From contig NZ_WMBQ01000002.1 in the NCBI RefSeq assembly GCF_009708035.1, forward strand, positions 186,001-250,000: a DNA stretch of 64,000 bases. Reading direction: 5' to 3'. Positions 1-7,900 of the stretch are shown in pieces. This stretch comes from Hyphomicrobium album. Its GTDB lineage: Bacteria; Pseudomonadota; Alphaproteobacteria; Rhizobiales; Hyphomicrobiaceae. The position numbers and the translations under genes are program-made. The notes beneath the pieces are model-generated. The model had not been told where the DNA came from, ran no database searches, and saw only the letters and a list, made by a program, of their open reading frames with translations. Positions within the stretch are counted from its first letter, which is position 1. Every line of letters starts with the position of its first letter.

Positions 1-202
1 GCCGGTCCGACCGGCCGGTGGCGACGACCATGAAGTCACCGATGGAAGACTTACCTGCCAGATCGATCGTCACGATCTCCTCGGCTTTCGCCTCGTCGAG
101 CCAATGGACGATGTCCTTGAGCAGGGCTGCCGGCTTCTGTCCGTCTGACAAAAGTTCGGCGTGAGGCGCGCCCCTACGGGCACCCTCAAGTGCGGTTCGC
201 AT
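1..202 (-). CDS. rsfS: Ribosomal silencing factor RsfS (3' part beyond window)
   Basis: Only the N-terminal 67 codons lie in the window; the gene runs off the left edge. The visible protein contains the RsfS core: a helix reading LLKDIVHWLDEAKAEEI, then VTIDLAGKSSIGDFMVVATG. RsfS binds ribosomal protein L14 and blocks subunit joining during starvation. The ATG at 202 is chosen because an in-frame stop lies a few codons upstream; an AGGAAGG stretch sits about 15 bases before it. It follows nadD on the same strand after a 215-base gap, the usual nadD-rsfS order. Seen: the conserved core. Inferred: the function. Confidence 0.85.
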   Translation of the reverse strand, partial: MRTALEGARRGAPHAELLSDGQKPAALLKDIVHWLDEAKAEEIVTIDLAGKSSIGDFMVVATGRSDR

Positions 203-417
203 CGTGTGCTGGTTGTCCCTTCCTCATGCACCCCTTGGGGCCTGCGCCACGGCGCTACGCGCAATTCCACGCCGTCGACGCTCGTCAGCGGACGGCACTC
301 GCCGGTCCACCGAACCGAAACATAAGGCCTCTCCGGCCCCATCAGCAATAGTTAATGCGTGACAAACCCGTGAAACGGCCATGAGTCCCTGTCAAAAAAC
401 GTCTATATTTTATAGCT

Positions 418-1053
418 TTACCGGTTTGCCGCGCGGCGGAGGGCCGTTGAGGACGCCTCCGACAGCCGGGTGCTGAGCAAGGCCCAAGCCGGTGGGTGCA
501 TGACCGGTAGGCGCCCGGCCAGGCTCTCGGCGACGCGGTAGCGGGCGAGGCTCGTGGCCGCCGGCGAGGCAAGCGCCCGCAACCTCCAGCCCGGCCGGTC
601 GACCACGGCGATGGGCACCAGGCGAGCGATGTCGCGCCAATGCTGCCAGCGGTCGAAGCCGGCGAGGTTGTCGGCGCCCATGACCCAGACGAAGTGCACG
701 CCCGGCAGCCGCCGCATGACAAAGCGGAGGGTGTCGTAGGTGTAGCGGCTACCGAGCGCCGCCTCGAACCCCGTCACCTTGATGCGCGGGTCGGCGGCGA
801 ACTTGCGGCTCGCCTCGATGCGCTCCGCCAGCGGCGGCAGTCCGTCGCCGCTCTTCAGCGGATTGCCGGGCGTCACCATCCACCAGAGTTGGTCGAGACG
901 CAGCCGGCGGATGGCGGTCGAGGCGCAGGTCGCGTGTCCCGCGTGCGGCGGGTTGAACGTTCCGCCCATCAGGCCGATGCGCTGCCCGGCGAATGCCAGG
1001 GGCATCGCGGCGCTGAGTTCGGCGGAGCTCGGGCTGGCGGAAGGGCGGGACAT
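418..1053 (-). CDS. nadD: Nicotinate-nucleotide adenylyltransferase NadD
   Basis: Transfers AMP from ATP to nicotinate mononucleotide to give deamido-NAD, the adenylation step of NAD synthesis, in the cytoplasm. The 211-residue protein has the nucleotidyltransferase signature GTFNPPHAGH at residues 31-40 and a C-terminal SSTALR segment (201-206) matching the family ISSTxIR motif. Length is normal apart from about 20 extra N-terminal residues, so the start may instead be the in-frame ATG at 1005 (Met17). It lies upstream of rsfS, as in most Rhizobiales, but is separated from proA by nearly 10 kb of other genes, which is unusual. Confidence 0.93.
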   Translation of the reverse strand: MSRPSASPSSAELSAAMPLAFAGQRIGLMGGTFNPPHAGHATCASTAIRRLRLDQLWWMVTPGNPLKSGDGLPPLAERIEASRKFAADPRIKVTGFEAALGSRYTYDTLRFVMRRLPGVHFVWVMGADNLAGFDRWQHWRDIARLVPIAVVDRPGWRLRALASPAATSLARYRVAESLAGRLPVMHPPAWALLSTRLSEASSTALRRAANR

Positions 1054-1204
1054 GGCTCTTTGCCGGACGACGTTCGTTTCGATTGTAGGCGATAACAGAT
1101 TGAATACGCATACCGTCCAAATCCGACATGCAACCTGAGTAACGCGCCGGTCATTATTGGTCTGTCATTGCTGATGCAGCCGGCCGACTTGGCCAGGAGG
1201 CAAG

Positions 1205-2209
1205 ATGCGCAGACGGCAATTTCTCGCTTCGGCTGCAGTGCTCGCGGGGGTAGCCGCCGTGCGCGCCCCGGCGTTCGCTGCCGACGACGGCGGCAAGTCG
1301 CACGCCATTCCGCATCTCCTCGACGGTTTTTTGAAGTTGCCCGGTCAGAAGGGCGTGCAGGTCGACGTCGACGTGCCGACGAGCCCGTGGCGCGTGACGT
1401 CCAATCCGGACGATGCGCTGTTCTGCGGCAGCTGTTTCAAAACCTTCGTGCTCAGCGCGTACCTGCAGGAGGTTGAGGCCGGGCGTCTTGACGAGCTCGA
1501 GCAGCTTGTCGTCGACGACGGCGTGCGCTCGTTCAGCAGCCTCGTGCTCGAGAACCTCACCGGCAAGACGCCGGCGAAGTGCGCGCTCGAGGCGATGATC
1601 ACGCATAGCGACAACACCGCGACCGACATGGCGTTGAAGCGGGTCACGCCGGCGCGCGTGCGCCAGTTCATCGCCGATGCGGGCCTGAAGAAAGCGCGCA
1701 TCCCGAATTCGACGCGGCAGTTCTTCTCCTACGTCGCCGGCGCCCCACAGGGCACTGATATCGGCTGGAAAGCGATGCGGGCGATCATCGCCGACGATAA
1801 GCCCGACACGTCGAAGTACCGCCCCGCGCTCAACGACGTCGAGACGATGGCCGCGCCGGCTTCCGAGTTCGTCGCCTATTACAAGCGCGCGCTGACGGGC
1901 GGATACTTCCAGAAGCCCGAGACGCTCACCGAATTCAAGCGCATCCAGGCCATGGCGGACGCCATCGCCATGGTCGTACCGGCCGACACCCCCGCCTACA
2001 TGAAGGGCGGCTCGATCGACTGGAACGGCTTCCATTGCCTGGCGATCGCCGGACAGATGATCGTGCGCGATACGCCGGTCACCGTCGCGTTCCTGCACAA
2101 CTGGACCGACGCCGATGGCGATCAGAAGCAGACGACGGCCGCCTTCAAGGACGCCGTCGCCGAGGTGCTCGGCAAAGTCCACAAGCGGGTGCTCGAGGTT
2201 CGCGCATAG
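1205..2209 (+). CDS. Exported class A beta-lactamase-fold serine hydrolase
   Basis: A 334-residue protein with a twin-arginine-like signal (RRRQFLAS, then a hydrophobic stretch to about residue 26). It carries the serine beta-lactamase/DD-peptidase landmarks in order: SCFK at 76-79 (nucleophile Ser and Lys), SDN at 135-137 and KGG at 267-269 in place of KTG/KSG. The class A general-base motif ExxLN is not obvious. It could be a beta-lactamase, a DD-peptidase or another serine hydrolase; resistance cannot be inferred. An AGGAGGC ribosome site lies just upstream of the ATG. The next gene starts six bases after the stop, so the two are probably cotranscribed. Confidence 0.72.
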   Translation: MRRRQFLASAAVLAGVAAVRAPAFAADDGGKSHAIPHLLDGFLKLPGQKGVQVDVDVPTSPWRVTSNPDDALFCGSCFKTFVLSAYLQEVEAGRLDELEQLVVDDGVRSFSSLVLENLTGKTPAKCALEAMITHSDNTATDMALKRVTPARVRQFIADAGLKKARIPNSTRQFFSYVAGAPQGTDIGWKAMRAIIADDKPDTSKYRPALNDVETMAAPASEFVAYYKRALTGGYFQKPETLTEFKRIQAMADAIAMVVPADTPAYMKGGSIDWNGFHCLAIAGQMIVRDTPVTVAFLHNWTDADGDQKQTTAAFKDAVAEVLGKVHKRVLEVRA

Positions 2210-2214
2210 AGGCC

Positions 2215-2700
2215 ATGCCCAGCGACAACATCCTGCTGTCGACCGTATTGGCGCTGCTAGTCGCTGCCGCGCCCGCGACCTCTGCGGTTGCAGAAAGCGC
2301 CGAGGACACGATCCGCGCCACGCTGGTGCAGTGGACCAAGGACTTCAACGCCGGCAACGCCGACAAGGTGTGCGCTCTGTTCTCGCCCGAGTTGCGCTAC
2401 GATTTCCGCGGGTATCCGGAGCGGGACTACGACGACGTCTGTACGCGCCTCAAGAGGTCATTGAGCGACAAGAGCAAACGCTACGAATACGGCCTCGACA
2501 TCCGCGAAATCATCCCCGCCGGCGACATCGCTATCGTGCGGCTGACTTGGACTCTCACTGTTGCACTGCCGAACGGACAGACAGTTTCGAGCGTTGAGCC
2601 GGGCATGGACATTTTTCGCAAGTCCCCGGACGGACAATGGAAAATCATCCGATACCTAGCTTACGAGGCGCCGCAGCGCCCAATAAGCAGCGGGGAGTAG
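2215..2700 (+). CDS. Exported NTF2-like (SnoaL/DUF4440-type) protein
   Basis: A 161-residue protein with an N-terminal hydrophobic signal (about residues 1-26, ending AVAES) and an NTF2-like cone fold: a helix with QWTKDFNAGNADKVCALFSP followed by beta-rich sequence ending in WKIIRYLAYE. Such domains bind small molecules or support steroid-like isomerases; no catalytic set can be assigned here. The ATG at 2215 is chosen because it gives the signal peptide and starts right after the upstream hydrolase. A longer in-frame reading into that gene is only overlap. Probable two-gene unit with the serine hydrolase. Confidence 0.7.
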   Translation: MPSDNILLSTVLALLVAAAPATSAVAESAEDTIRATLVQWTKDFNAGNADKVCALFSPELRYDFRGYPERDYDDVCTRLKRSLSDKSKRYEYGLDIREIIPAGDIAIVRLTWTLTVALPNGQTVSSVEPGMDIFRKSPDGQWKIIRYLAYEAPQRPISSGE

Positions 2701-2770
2701 AACCCGCGGGCCACTGAAAGAGTTGTTGTGGATGTGTGTTCGTAAAGGCCGACCCCAAGGAGGAGTCAAA

Positions 2771-3322
2771 ATGAAAGTCCGTTACAGTCTGATCGCCGCA
2801 TTTGCGGTGATGTCCGCCCCCGTGTTCGCTCAGGATGCGCCGGCGCCTTCGACGCAGGAGTCTTCGCCGCCCGCGCAGACCGAGCCGATGGCACCCGCAA
2901 CTCCGCCGGCCGCCACCACCCCGTCGGCGGCCGATCCGGCGCCCGCGCCGGCGCCTGCTCCGGCTGCTCCCGATAAGGAAGCCGCCGCTCCTGCTCCCAG
3001 CACGTCCACCACCATGGCCTCCGGCGACCTGAAGGAGTCCGAGGACGACGCCAAGATGGTCCCGTCGCTGAACGCGACCGTCGACAAGGTCGAGGAAATG
3101 GACATCTTCGACGGCAACGGCAAGAAGATCGCCGAGGTCGATGCCGTCCTCGAGGACTCGGCCGGTGAAGTGAAGGGCGTCGCCATCGAGTACGGCGGCT
3201 TCCTCGGCTTCGGCGAGAGTGGCGCGATCCTGACCTTCGACCAGGTCAAGGCGCAGGACGGCAAGTTGATCACGACCCTCAGCGAGGATGAGCTGAAGAC
3301 GCTTCCGGCCTGGGACAAGTAA
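2771..3322 (+). CDS. Exported PRC-barrel domain protein
   Basis: A 183-residue protein with a cleavable signal (MKVRYSLIAAFAVMSAPVFA), a long Pro/Ala-rich linker (about 22-90) and a C-terminal PRC-barrel (about 100-183) with IFDGNGKKIAEVDAVLED and IEYGGFLGFGESG. The PRC-barrel fold is shared by RimM and photosynthetic reaction centre subunit H; exported versions are common in Rhizobiales and their role is unclear. The start is fixed by a strong ribosome site (AAGGAGGAG, 2758-2766) ahead of ATG 2771, rather than the in-frame start 48 bases upstream. A 12-bp hairpin follows the stop. Confidence 0.82.
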   Translation: MKVRYSLIAAFAVMSAPVFAQDAPAPSTQESSPPAQTEPMAPATPPAATTPSAADPAPAPAPAPAAPDKEAAAPAPSTSTTMASGDLKESEDDAKMVPSLNATVDKVEEMDIFDGNGKKIAEVDAVLEDSAGEVKGVAIEYGGFLGFGESGAILTFDQVKAQDGKLITTLSEDELKTLPAWDK

Positions 3323-3335
3323 GCCCCGACCTATC

Positions 3336-3373
3336 AATGCAGCGCGCGACGCTTCGGCACCGCGCGCTGCATT
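3336..3373 (+). terminator. 12-bp hairpin after PRC-barrel gene
   Basis: The arms AATGCAGCGCGC and GCGCGCTGCATT pair perfectly around a 14-base loop, starting 14 bases after the PRC-barrel stop codon. There is only a weak T run after it, so it may end transcription inefficiently or protect the mRNA 3' end. Confidence 0.5.
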
Positions 3374-3630
3374 TGCGCGTCTGAAAGAAACGCATCGTTA
3401 GGCATAGCCGGAACTGGCTCATCTTTGAGCACGCGCGCCTTCGGCACGGGCAACGGCCTATTGCTGCAGCACGATCGCCCGCTGCAGGGGCCGCGTAGAC
3501 GGCGTCCCCGCATCAACGCTGCCCAACAACCAAGCGCGACGAGTGCGGATCGAATTTGCCGCAGTAGACCGCAAAATCGTTTGTTAGCCTCTGGCAGGCA
3601 GCTTGGGCACGCATTGCCAGGGGCGGAGCC
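3374..3630. other. Intergenic stretch before PAS-GGDEF-EAL gene
   Basis: Together with the hairpin before it this makes a gene-free gap of about 308 bases. No convincing small gene, repeat or clear promoter was seen. The readings through it on both strands have no ribosome site and no recognisable protein features. It presumably holds the promoter and leader of the signalling gene at 3631. Confidence 0.4.
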
Positions 3631-5829
3631 ATGTTCGACAAGCCGACAACCAACACGCGCGACACCCGCCTCGGGCGCGCTCGCACCTTCGTTCGTCGCG
3701 CCGGCGAGCGCGCTGCCGGTTTCGGCGCTGCGCTGTGGGAAGCGCTCGACGGCAGCGGCAAGGAAGTGAGAAGCGCGCGCGCCGTTGCCGACGCCGCCGT
3801 CGCCACCGCCGCCACCGCGCATGCACGCCTGCGCGAAGCTCTCGAGATCCTGCCGCAGGGCATCGTCTTCCTCGACAACGAGGGGCGCTACATCCTGTGG
3901 AACCAGAAGTACGCCGACATCTACAAGCGCAGCGCCGACCTGTTCAAAGTCGGGGCACGGCTCGAGGACACTCTGCGGGTCGGCGTCGCCCGCGGCGACT
4001 ATCCCTCCGCTAACGGCCGCGAAGAAGCGTGGATCAAGGAGCGCCTCAATCTTCTCTACGAGCCCGGTTCCCAGCACGAGCAGGTTCTCGCCGACGGCCG
4101 CTGCATCCTCATCGAGGAACGCAAGACCGGCGACGGCGGCATCATCGGCCTGCGCATGGACATCACCGGCTTGAAGCAGCGCGAGGCCTCCTTCCGGCTG
4201 CTGTTCGACGAGAATCCTGTGCCGATGTTCGTCTTGCGCCGCGATACGCAGGGCTTCCTCGCCGCCAACGCCGCCGCCGTCTCGCACTACGGGTTCAGCC
4301 GCGAGGAGCTTCTCTGCATGCGCCTGCCCGACCTGCAGGTGGCAGACGACGCGCCGGAAGATGATAGCGCCGCGCCGTTCGAGACCAGCGTTACGACCTC
4401 CACGCACCGCGCGCGTGACGGCCGTGCCATGGAGGTGGTCTCCTTCTCCCGCCAGCTCGACTACGAGGGTACGCCGGCGCTGCTCATCGCCGTCATCGAC
4501 GTCACCGAGCGCAAGGAGGCCGAGGCGCGCATCGCCTACATGGCGCACCACGATTCCCTCACCGATCTCCCCAACCGCGTGCTGTTCCGCCAACATCTGT
4601 CGGACGCGCTGGCAAAGCGCTCACGCACCGGCGGCTGCGTCGGCGCACTGTGCATCGACCTCGACAACTTCAAGCTGGTGAACGACACGCTCGGTCATCC
4701 GGTCGGCGACCGGCTCTTGCAGGATGTGGCCGAGCGCATAAAGCGCGTCACCCGCGACCGCGAGACGGCCGCGCGGCTCGGCGGCGACGAGTTCGCGATG
4801 CTGGTGCCCGATGTGAAATCTCCGCAGGATCTGGCGGTGCTGGCGCAGCGGCTCATCGACGTCATCAGCGAGCCCTACATCACCGATGGCCACGTCCTGA
4901 CTGTTGGCACGACCATCGGCATCGCCGTCGCGCCCACCGACGGCGACGATGCCGACCGCCTGTTGCGCAACGCTGACCTCGCCCTCTACCGCGCCAAGGC
5001 CGACGGCAAATCCACCTTCCGCTTCTTCGAGCCGGAGATGGATGCCCAGGCGCAGGCCCGCCGCCAGCTCGAGATCGATCTCCGGTCGGCGCTCGCCGCC
5101 GAGGAGCTGGAGGTCCACTACCAGCCGCTCGTCGACCTCGAAACGCACGACGTCGTCGGCTTCGAGGCTCTGCTGCGCTGGCCGCACGCGTCGCGCGGCT
5201 ACATCCCGCCGTCCGAGTTCATTCCCCTCGCCGAGGAGACCGGTCTCATCACCCCGCTCGGCAACTTCGCGCTGCGCCGGGCTTGCGCCGACGCGACCGA
5301 ATGGCCGGAGCACGTCAAGCTTGCCGTGAACCTCTCGCCGATGCAGTTCCGCGTCGGCAATATCTTCGTCACCGTCAGCGAGGCGTTGCGCGAAAGCGGG
5401 CTGGCTCCGGAGCGGCTCGACCTGGAGATCACCGAGAGCGTGCTTCTGGATCGCACCGACCAGGTCATCGCTCACCTGCACGCGCTGCGCGCCCTCGGCG
5501 TGCGCATCTCGATGGACGACTTCGGCACCGGCTACTCGTCACTGAGCTACCTGCGCGCCTTCCCGTTCGACAAGATCAAGATCGACCGCTCGTTCGTGCG
5601 CGGCCTGCAGGGCAACCCGCAGACTTTGGCGATCGTGCGCGCGATCCTCGGCCTCGCCGAGGGTCTCGACATGCGCGTGGTCGCCGAAGGCATCGAGACG
5701 CAGGCGGATCTCGCCTGCCTTGCGGCGGAAGGCTGCAAGGAGGGGCAGGGCTTCTACTTCAGCGAAGCGCGTCCGCAGGGCGAAGTTCTGAAGCTGCTGC
5801 GTGAGGCACCGCGCCGCCAAGTCGCCTGA
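3631..5829 (+). CDS. PAS-PAS-GGDEF-EAL c-di-GMP signalling protein
   Basis: A 732-residue protein with no clear membrane segment. After a basic N-terminus come two PAS-like sensors (about 70-180 and 185-300), a GGDEF domain (about 305-465) and an EAL domain (about 480-725). The cyclase motif GGDEF is intact at 384-388. The phosphodiesterase signatures EAL (512-514), NLSPMQF, DDFGTGYSSL (from 629) and the downstream KIDRSFV helix are also intact. Both making and breaking of c-di-GMP are therefore possible; in such proteins one activity often dominates. It ends one base before the convergent ada gene. The stimulus is unknown. Confidence 0.9.
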   Translation: MFDKPTTNTRDTRLGRARTFVRRAGERAAGFGAALWEALDGSGKEVRSARAVADAAVATAATAHARLREALEILPQGIVFLDNEGRYILWNQKYADIYKRSADLFKVGARLEDTLRVGVARGDYPSANGREEAWIKERLNLLYEPGSQHEQVLADGRCILIEERKTGDGGIIGLRMDITGLKQREASFRLLFDENPVPMFVLRRDTQGFLAANAAAVSHYGFSREELLCMRLPDLQVADDAPEDDSAAPFETSVTTSTHRARDGRAMEVVSFSRQLDYEGTPALLIAVIDVTERKEAEARIAYMAHHDSLTDLPNRVLFRQHLSDALAKRSRTGGCVGALCIDLDNFKLVNDTLGHPVGDRLLQDVAERIKRVTRDRETAARLGGDEFAMLVPDVKSPQDLAVLAQRLIDVISEPYITDGHVLTVGTTIGIAVAPTDGDDADRLLRNADLALYRAKADGKSTFRFFEPEMDAQAQARRQLEIDLRSALAAEELEVHYQPLVDLETHDVVGFEALLRWPHASRGYIPPSEFIPLAEETGLITPLGNFALRRACADATEWPEHVKLAVNLSPMQFRVGNIFVTVSEALRESGLAPERLDLEITESVLLDRTDQVIAHLHALRALGVRISMDDFGTGYSSLSYLRAFPFDKIKIDRSFVRGLQGNPQTLAIVRAILGLAEGLDMRVVAEGIETQADLACLAAEGCKEGQGFYFSEARPQGEVLKLLREAPRRQVA

Positions 5830-6912
5830 TCAGCGCTTGCGCTTCTCGCGGTCGAGCAGCGCCTGTTTGCGCTCCACGCCCCAGCGATAGCCGGTGAGCT
5901 TGCCCGTGCTGCCCACCACGCGATGGCAGGGGATCGCCACGGCAATGCGATTCGCCGCGCAGGCGGTGCCGACGGCGCGCACCGCCTCTGGCTTGCCGAT
6001 GCGCCGCGCGATGTCGCCGTAGGTGACGGTCTCGCCGGGCGGGATCTCACGCAGCGCCGTCCACACCCGATGCTGGAAGGCCGTGCCCTGCACGTCGAGC
6101 GGCAGGTCGAGCGCCTTCTGCGGCTGCTCGACGTAGGCGACGACCTTGGCGACCAGGTCCTTGAACGCGCGGTCGCCCTTGGTCAGCTTGGCGCGCGGCA
6201 ATCGATCGCGCAGCTCCCGCTCCAGCTCGGCAGGGTCGTCGCCAAAGAACAGGGCGCATATCCCCTTGTCGGTCGCGGCGACGAGCATCTTGCCGAGCGT
6301 GCATTTGGCGATGGCGTGACGGATCTCCGTATCGGCGCCGCCGGCGCGATAGGCGCGGGGCTTCATGCCCAGCGACGGCGTCGCATCGGCGTAGAAGCGG
6401 CCGGGGGAGTTGAACCCCGCTTCATAGATCGCTTCGGTCACGGACTTGTCTCCTTTCAGCGCGTCACGCACCCGCTTGTTGCGGTGGGCGACGGCGTAGG
6501 CTTTCGGCGTCAGACCGGTCGCCGCCTTGAACACGCGATGGAAGTGGTAGGAGCTGAGGCCAGCGGAAGCGGCGAGGGTTTCGAGGTTCGGTGCCGTTTC
6601 CGCCGTCTCGATCATCCGGCAGGCGACCGCGATTTTCTCGGCCTGCGCATTGTTGCCGCTCGCCATCTTGGGCTTGCAGCGCTTGCAGGCACGAAAGCCC
6701 GCGGCCTCGGCCTCGGCGCAAGTGGCGTAGAAGCTCACGTTCTTGCGCAGCGGTTTGCGCGCCGGACACGACGGCTTGCAGTAGATGCCCGTCGTCTTGA
6801 CGCCCAAGACGAAGGAGCCGTCGGCCGCCTTGTCGCGCGCCAGCACCGATGCCCAGCGGCGATCGTCGGCCGCGGCGGCTTTGCCGGTGGTCTGGGAGGT
6901 AGAGCGGGACAT
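5830..6912 (-). CDS. ada: Ada: DNA methyl-repair protein and AraC-type regulator
   Basis: Repairs methylphosphotriesters and O6-methylguanine by suicidal methyl transfer and, once methylated, activates repair genes. Domains in order: the zinc-binding Ada domain with GIYCKPSCPAR and ACKRCKPK supplying four Cys; an AraC HTH region (SSYHFHRVFKAATGLTPKAY); and the C-terminal methyltransferase with active site IPCHRVVGS. All key residues are present. Start ATG 6912 (360 residues) has AGG upstream; an in-frame ATG at 6936 would add eight residues. It converges with the GGDEF-EAL gene. Autoregulation is known for the family but no Ada box was identified here. Confidence 0.93.
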   Translation of the reverse strand: MSRSTSQTTGKAAAADDRRWASVLARDKAADGSFVLGVKTTGIYCKPSCPARKPLRKNVSFYATCAEAEAAGFRACKRCKPKMASGNNAQAEKIAVACRMIETAETAPNLETLAASAGLSSYHFHRVFKAATGLTPKAYAVAHRNKRVRDALKGDKSVTEAIYEAGFNSPGRFYADATPSLGMKPRAYRAGGADTEIRHAIAKCTLGKMLVAATDKGICALFFGDDPAELERELRDRLPRAKLTKGDRAFKDLVAKVVAYVEQPQKALDLPLDVQGTAFQHRVWTALREIPPGETVTYGDIARRIGKPEAVRAVGTACAANRIAVAIPCHRVVGSTGKLTGYRWGVERKQALLDREKRKR

Positions 6913-7005
6913 GGGACCTATTCTGGCGTGTTCCATGCGCCATACATAGGGGCGTGCGCTGCGCTCCGCACTCCGATCCTTGCGGTCGAATTCGAAAGCG
7001 GCCGA

Positions 7006-7557
7006 TCAGGGGCTCGGAGCAGGTGCGGCGCCGCTCTCGGCGACCGTCTTCAGCTTGGCGAGGCCCTTGTCCATCTCGTCGCCGATCATCTTCTTGCCGT
7101 TGAATACGATGCACATCGCCTTCTCGATGAAGTTCTGCTTGCCGCCCATGCTCCAGGTGACGACGGTCTGATTGGCCTCCGGCTTGAACTCGAACGTCGA
7201 GCTGCTCGTGTTCTCGAACGGCTTGGTGAAGTCGACCTTGAGATCGACCAGCTCGTTGGGGCGGCTGTCGACGACGGTCATCTTGCCCTCGCCGATCTGA
7301 TCGTTGCCCGACCAGGTGAACACCGCGTCCTTGCCGGCGGCCGGGCCCTCGAAGCCCACCTTGGCGTTCGGGTCCATCTTCGCCCACGGCGACCAGGCGT
7401 CCCACTTCTTCAGATCGTTGACGTTGTCGAAGACGGCGGCGGGCGGGGCGGCGATGGTCGCCTGGCGCTGGATGTGCAGGTCGTCCGGCTGCATGGCGAC
7501 GTAGCCGGCGAACGCGGCGATGAGCACGACGAGCACGAGAAGGATCTTCTTGAGCAT
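7006..7557 (-). CDS. Membrane-anchored SRPBCC-family protein
   Basis: A 183-residue protein with one N-terminal membrane segment (LLVLVVLIAAFAGYVAM) and an SRPBCC (START/polyketide-cyclase-like) domain. The domain shows the opening IAAPPAAVFDNVNDLKKWDAWSPW and the later TWSMGGKQNFIEKAM seen in many small exported SRPBCC proteins. The fold binds hydrophobic ligands; the ligand is unknown. Start ATG 7557 follows GGGAGCG, and the longer in-frame reading to 7602 lacks a ribosome site. It is cotranscribed with nothing obvious; ada lies downstream on the same strand after about 90 bases. Confidence 0.78.
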   Translation of the reverse strand: MLKKILLVLVVLIAAFAGYVAMQPDDLHIQRQATIAAPPAAVFDNVNDLKKWDAWSPWAKMDPNAKVGFEGPAAGKDAVFTWSGNDQIGEGKMTVVDSRPNELVDLKVDFTKPFENTSSSTFEFKPEANQTVVTWSMGGKQNFIEKAMCIVFNGKKMIGDEMDKGLAKLKTVAESGAAPAPSP

Positions 7558-7649
7558 GGCTTCGCTCCCGTTGTTTTGTTTGGGCGCACGCCGCCACGTC
7601 AATCGGGCGACTTCGCGGCGCTGCGATCACATTTTCTAGGGAAAGGCCC

Positions 7650-7871
7650 TTAGCGGCCGAGGCGCCGCGCCTCGGCGCGGTCAAACGCCAGCTGCTCGGC
7701 GGGGGTGCACCACGGGTTGCCGTAGTAGCCCCAGCGGCCGTTGAAGCGCGTGCAGTCCTTCACCGGCGGCGGCGCGCTACGCACGCCTTTGCGGCTGCCG
7801 GCTTCCGACGACGCCCCATGTGCTGCCGTCAAAGCCATGGTGAGCGCGAAGAGGCTTATGAATCGCAGCAT
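7650..7871 (-). CDS. Small exported protein of unknown function
   Basis: A 73-residue protein with a signal peptide (MLRFISLFALTMALTAAHG) and a short mature part containing CTRFNGRWGYYGNPWCTPAEQ, so two Cys flank an aromatic Gly-rich segment. A ribosome-site-like CAGGTAG precedes the ATG. It lies 29 bases downstream of the lipase fusion on the same strand, so the two may be cotranscribed. No function is recognised; the Cys pair suggests a disulfide in the periplasm. Confidence 0.6.
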   Translation of the reverse strand: MLRFISLFALTMALTAAHGASSEAGSRKGVRSAPPPVKDCTRFNGRWGYYGNPWCTPAEQLAFDRAEARRLGR

Positions 7872-7900
7872 GATCTACCTGACCTCGTCAGTGCTCCCCT

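Noticed and set aside
5923-7653. A 576-codon open frame on the plus strand across ada
   Set aside because: It is the mirror of a high-GC coding region; it has no recognisable domains and ada plus its neighbours are clear on the other strand.
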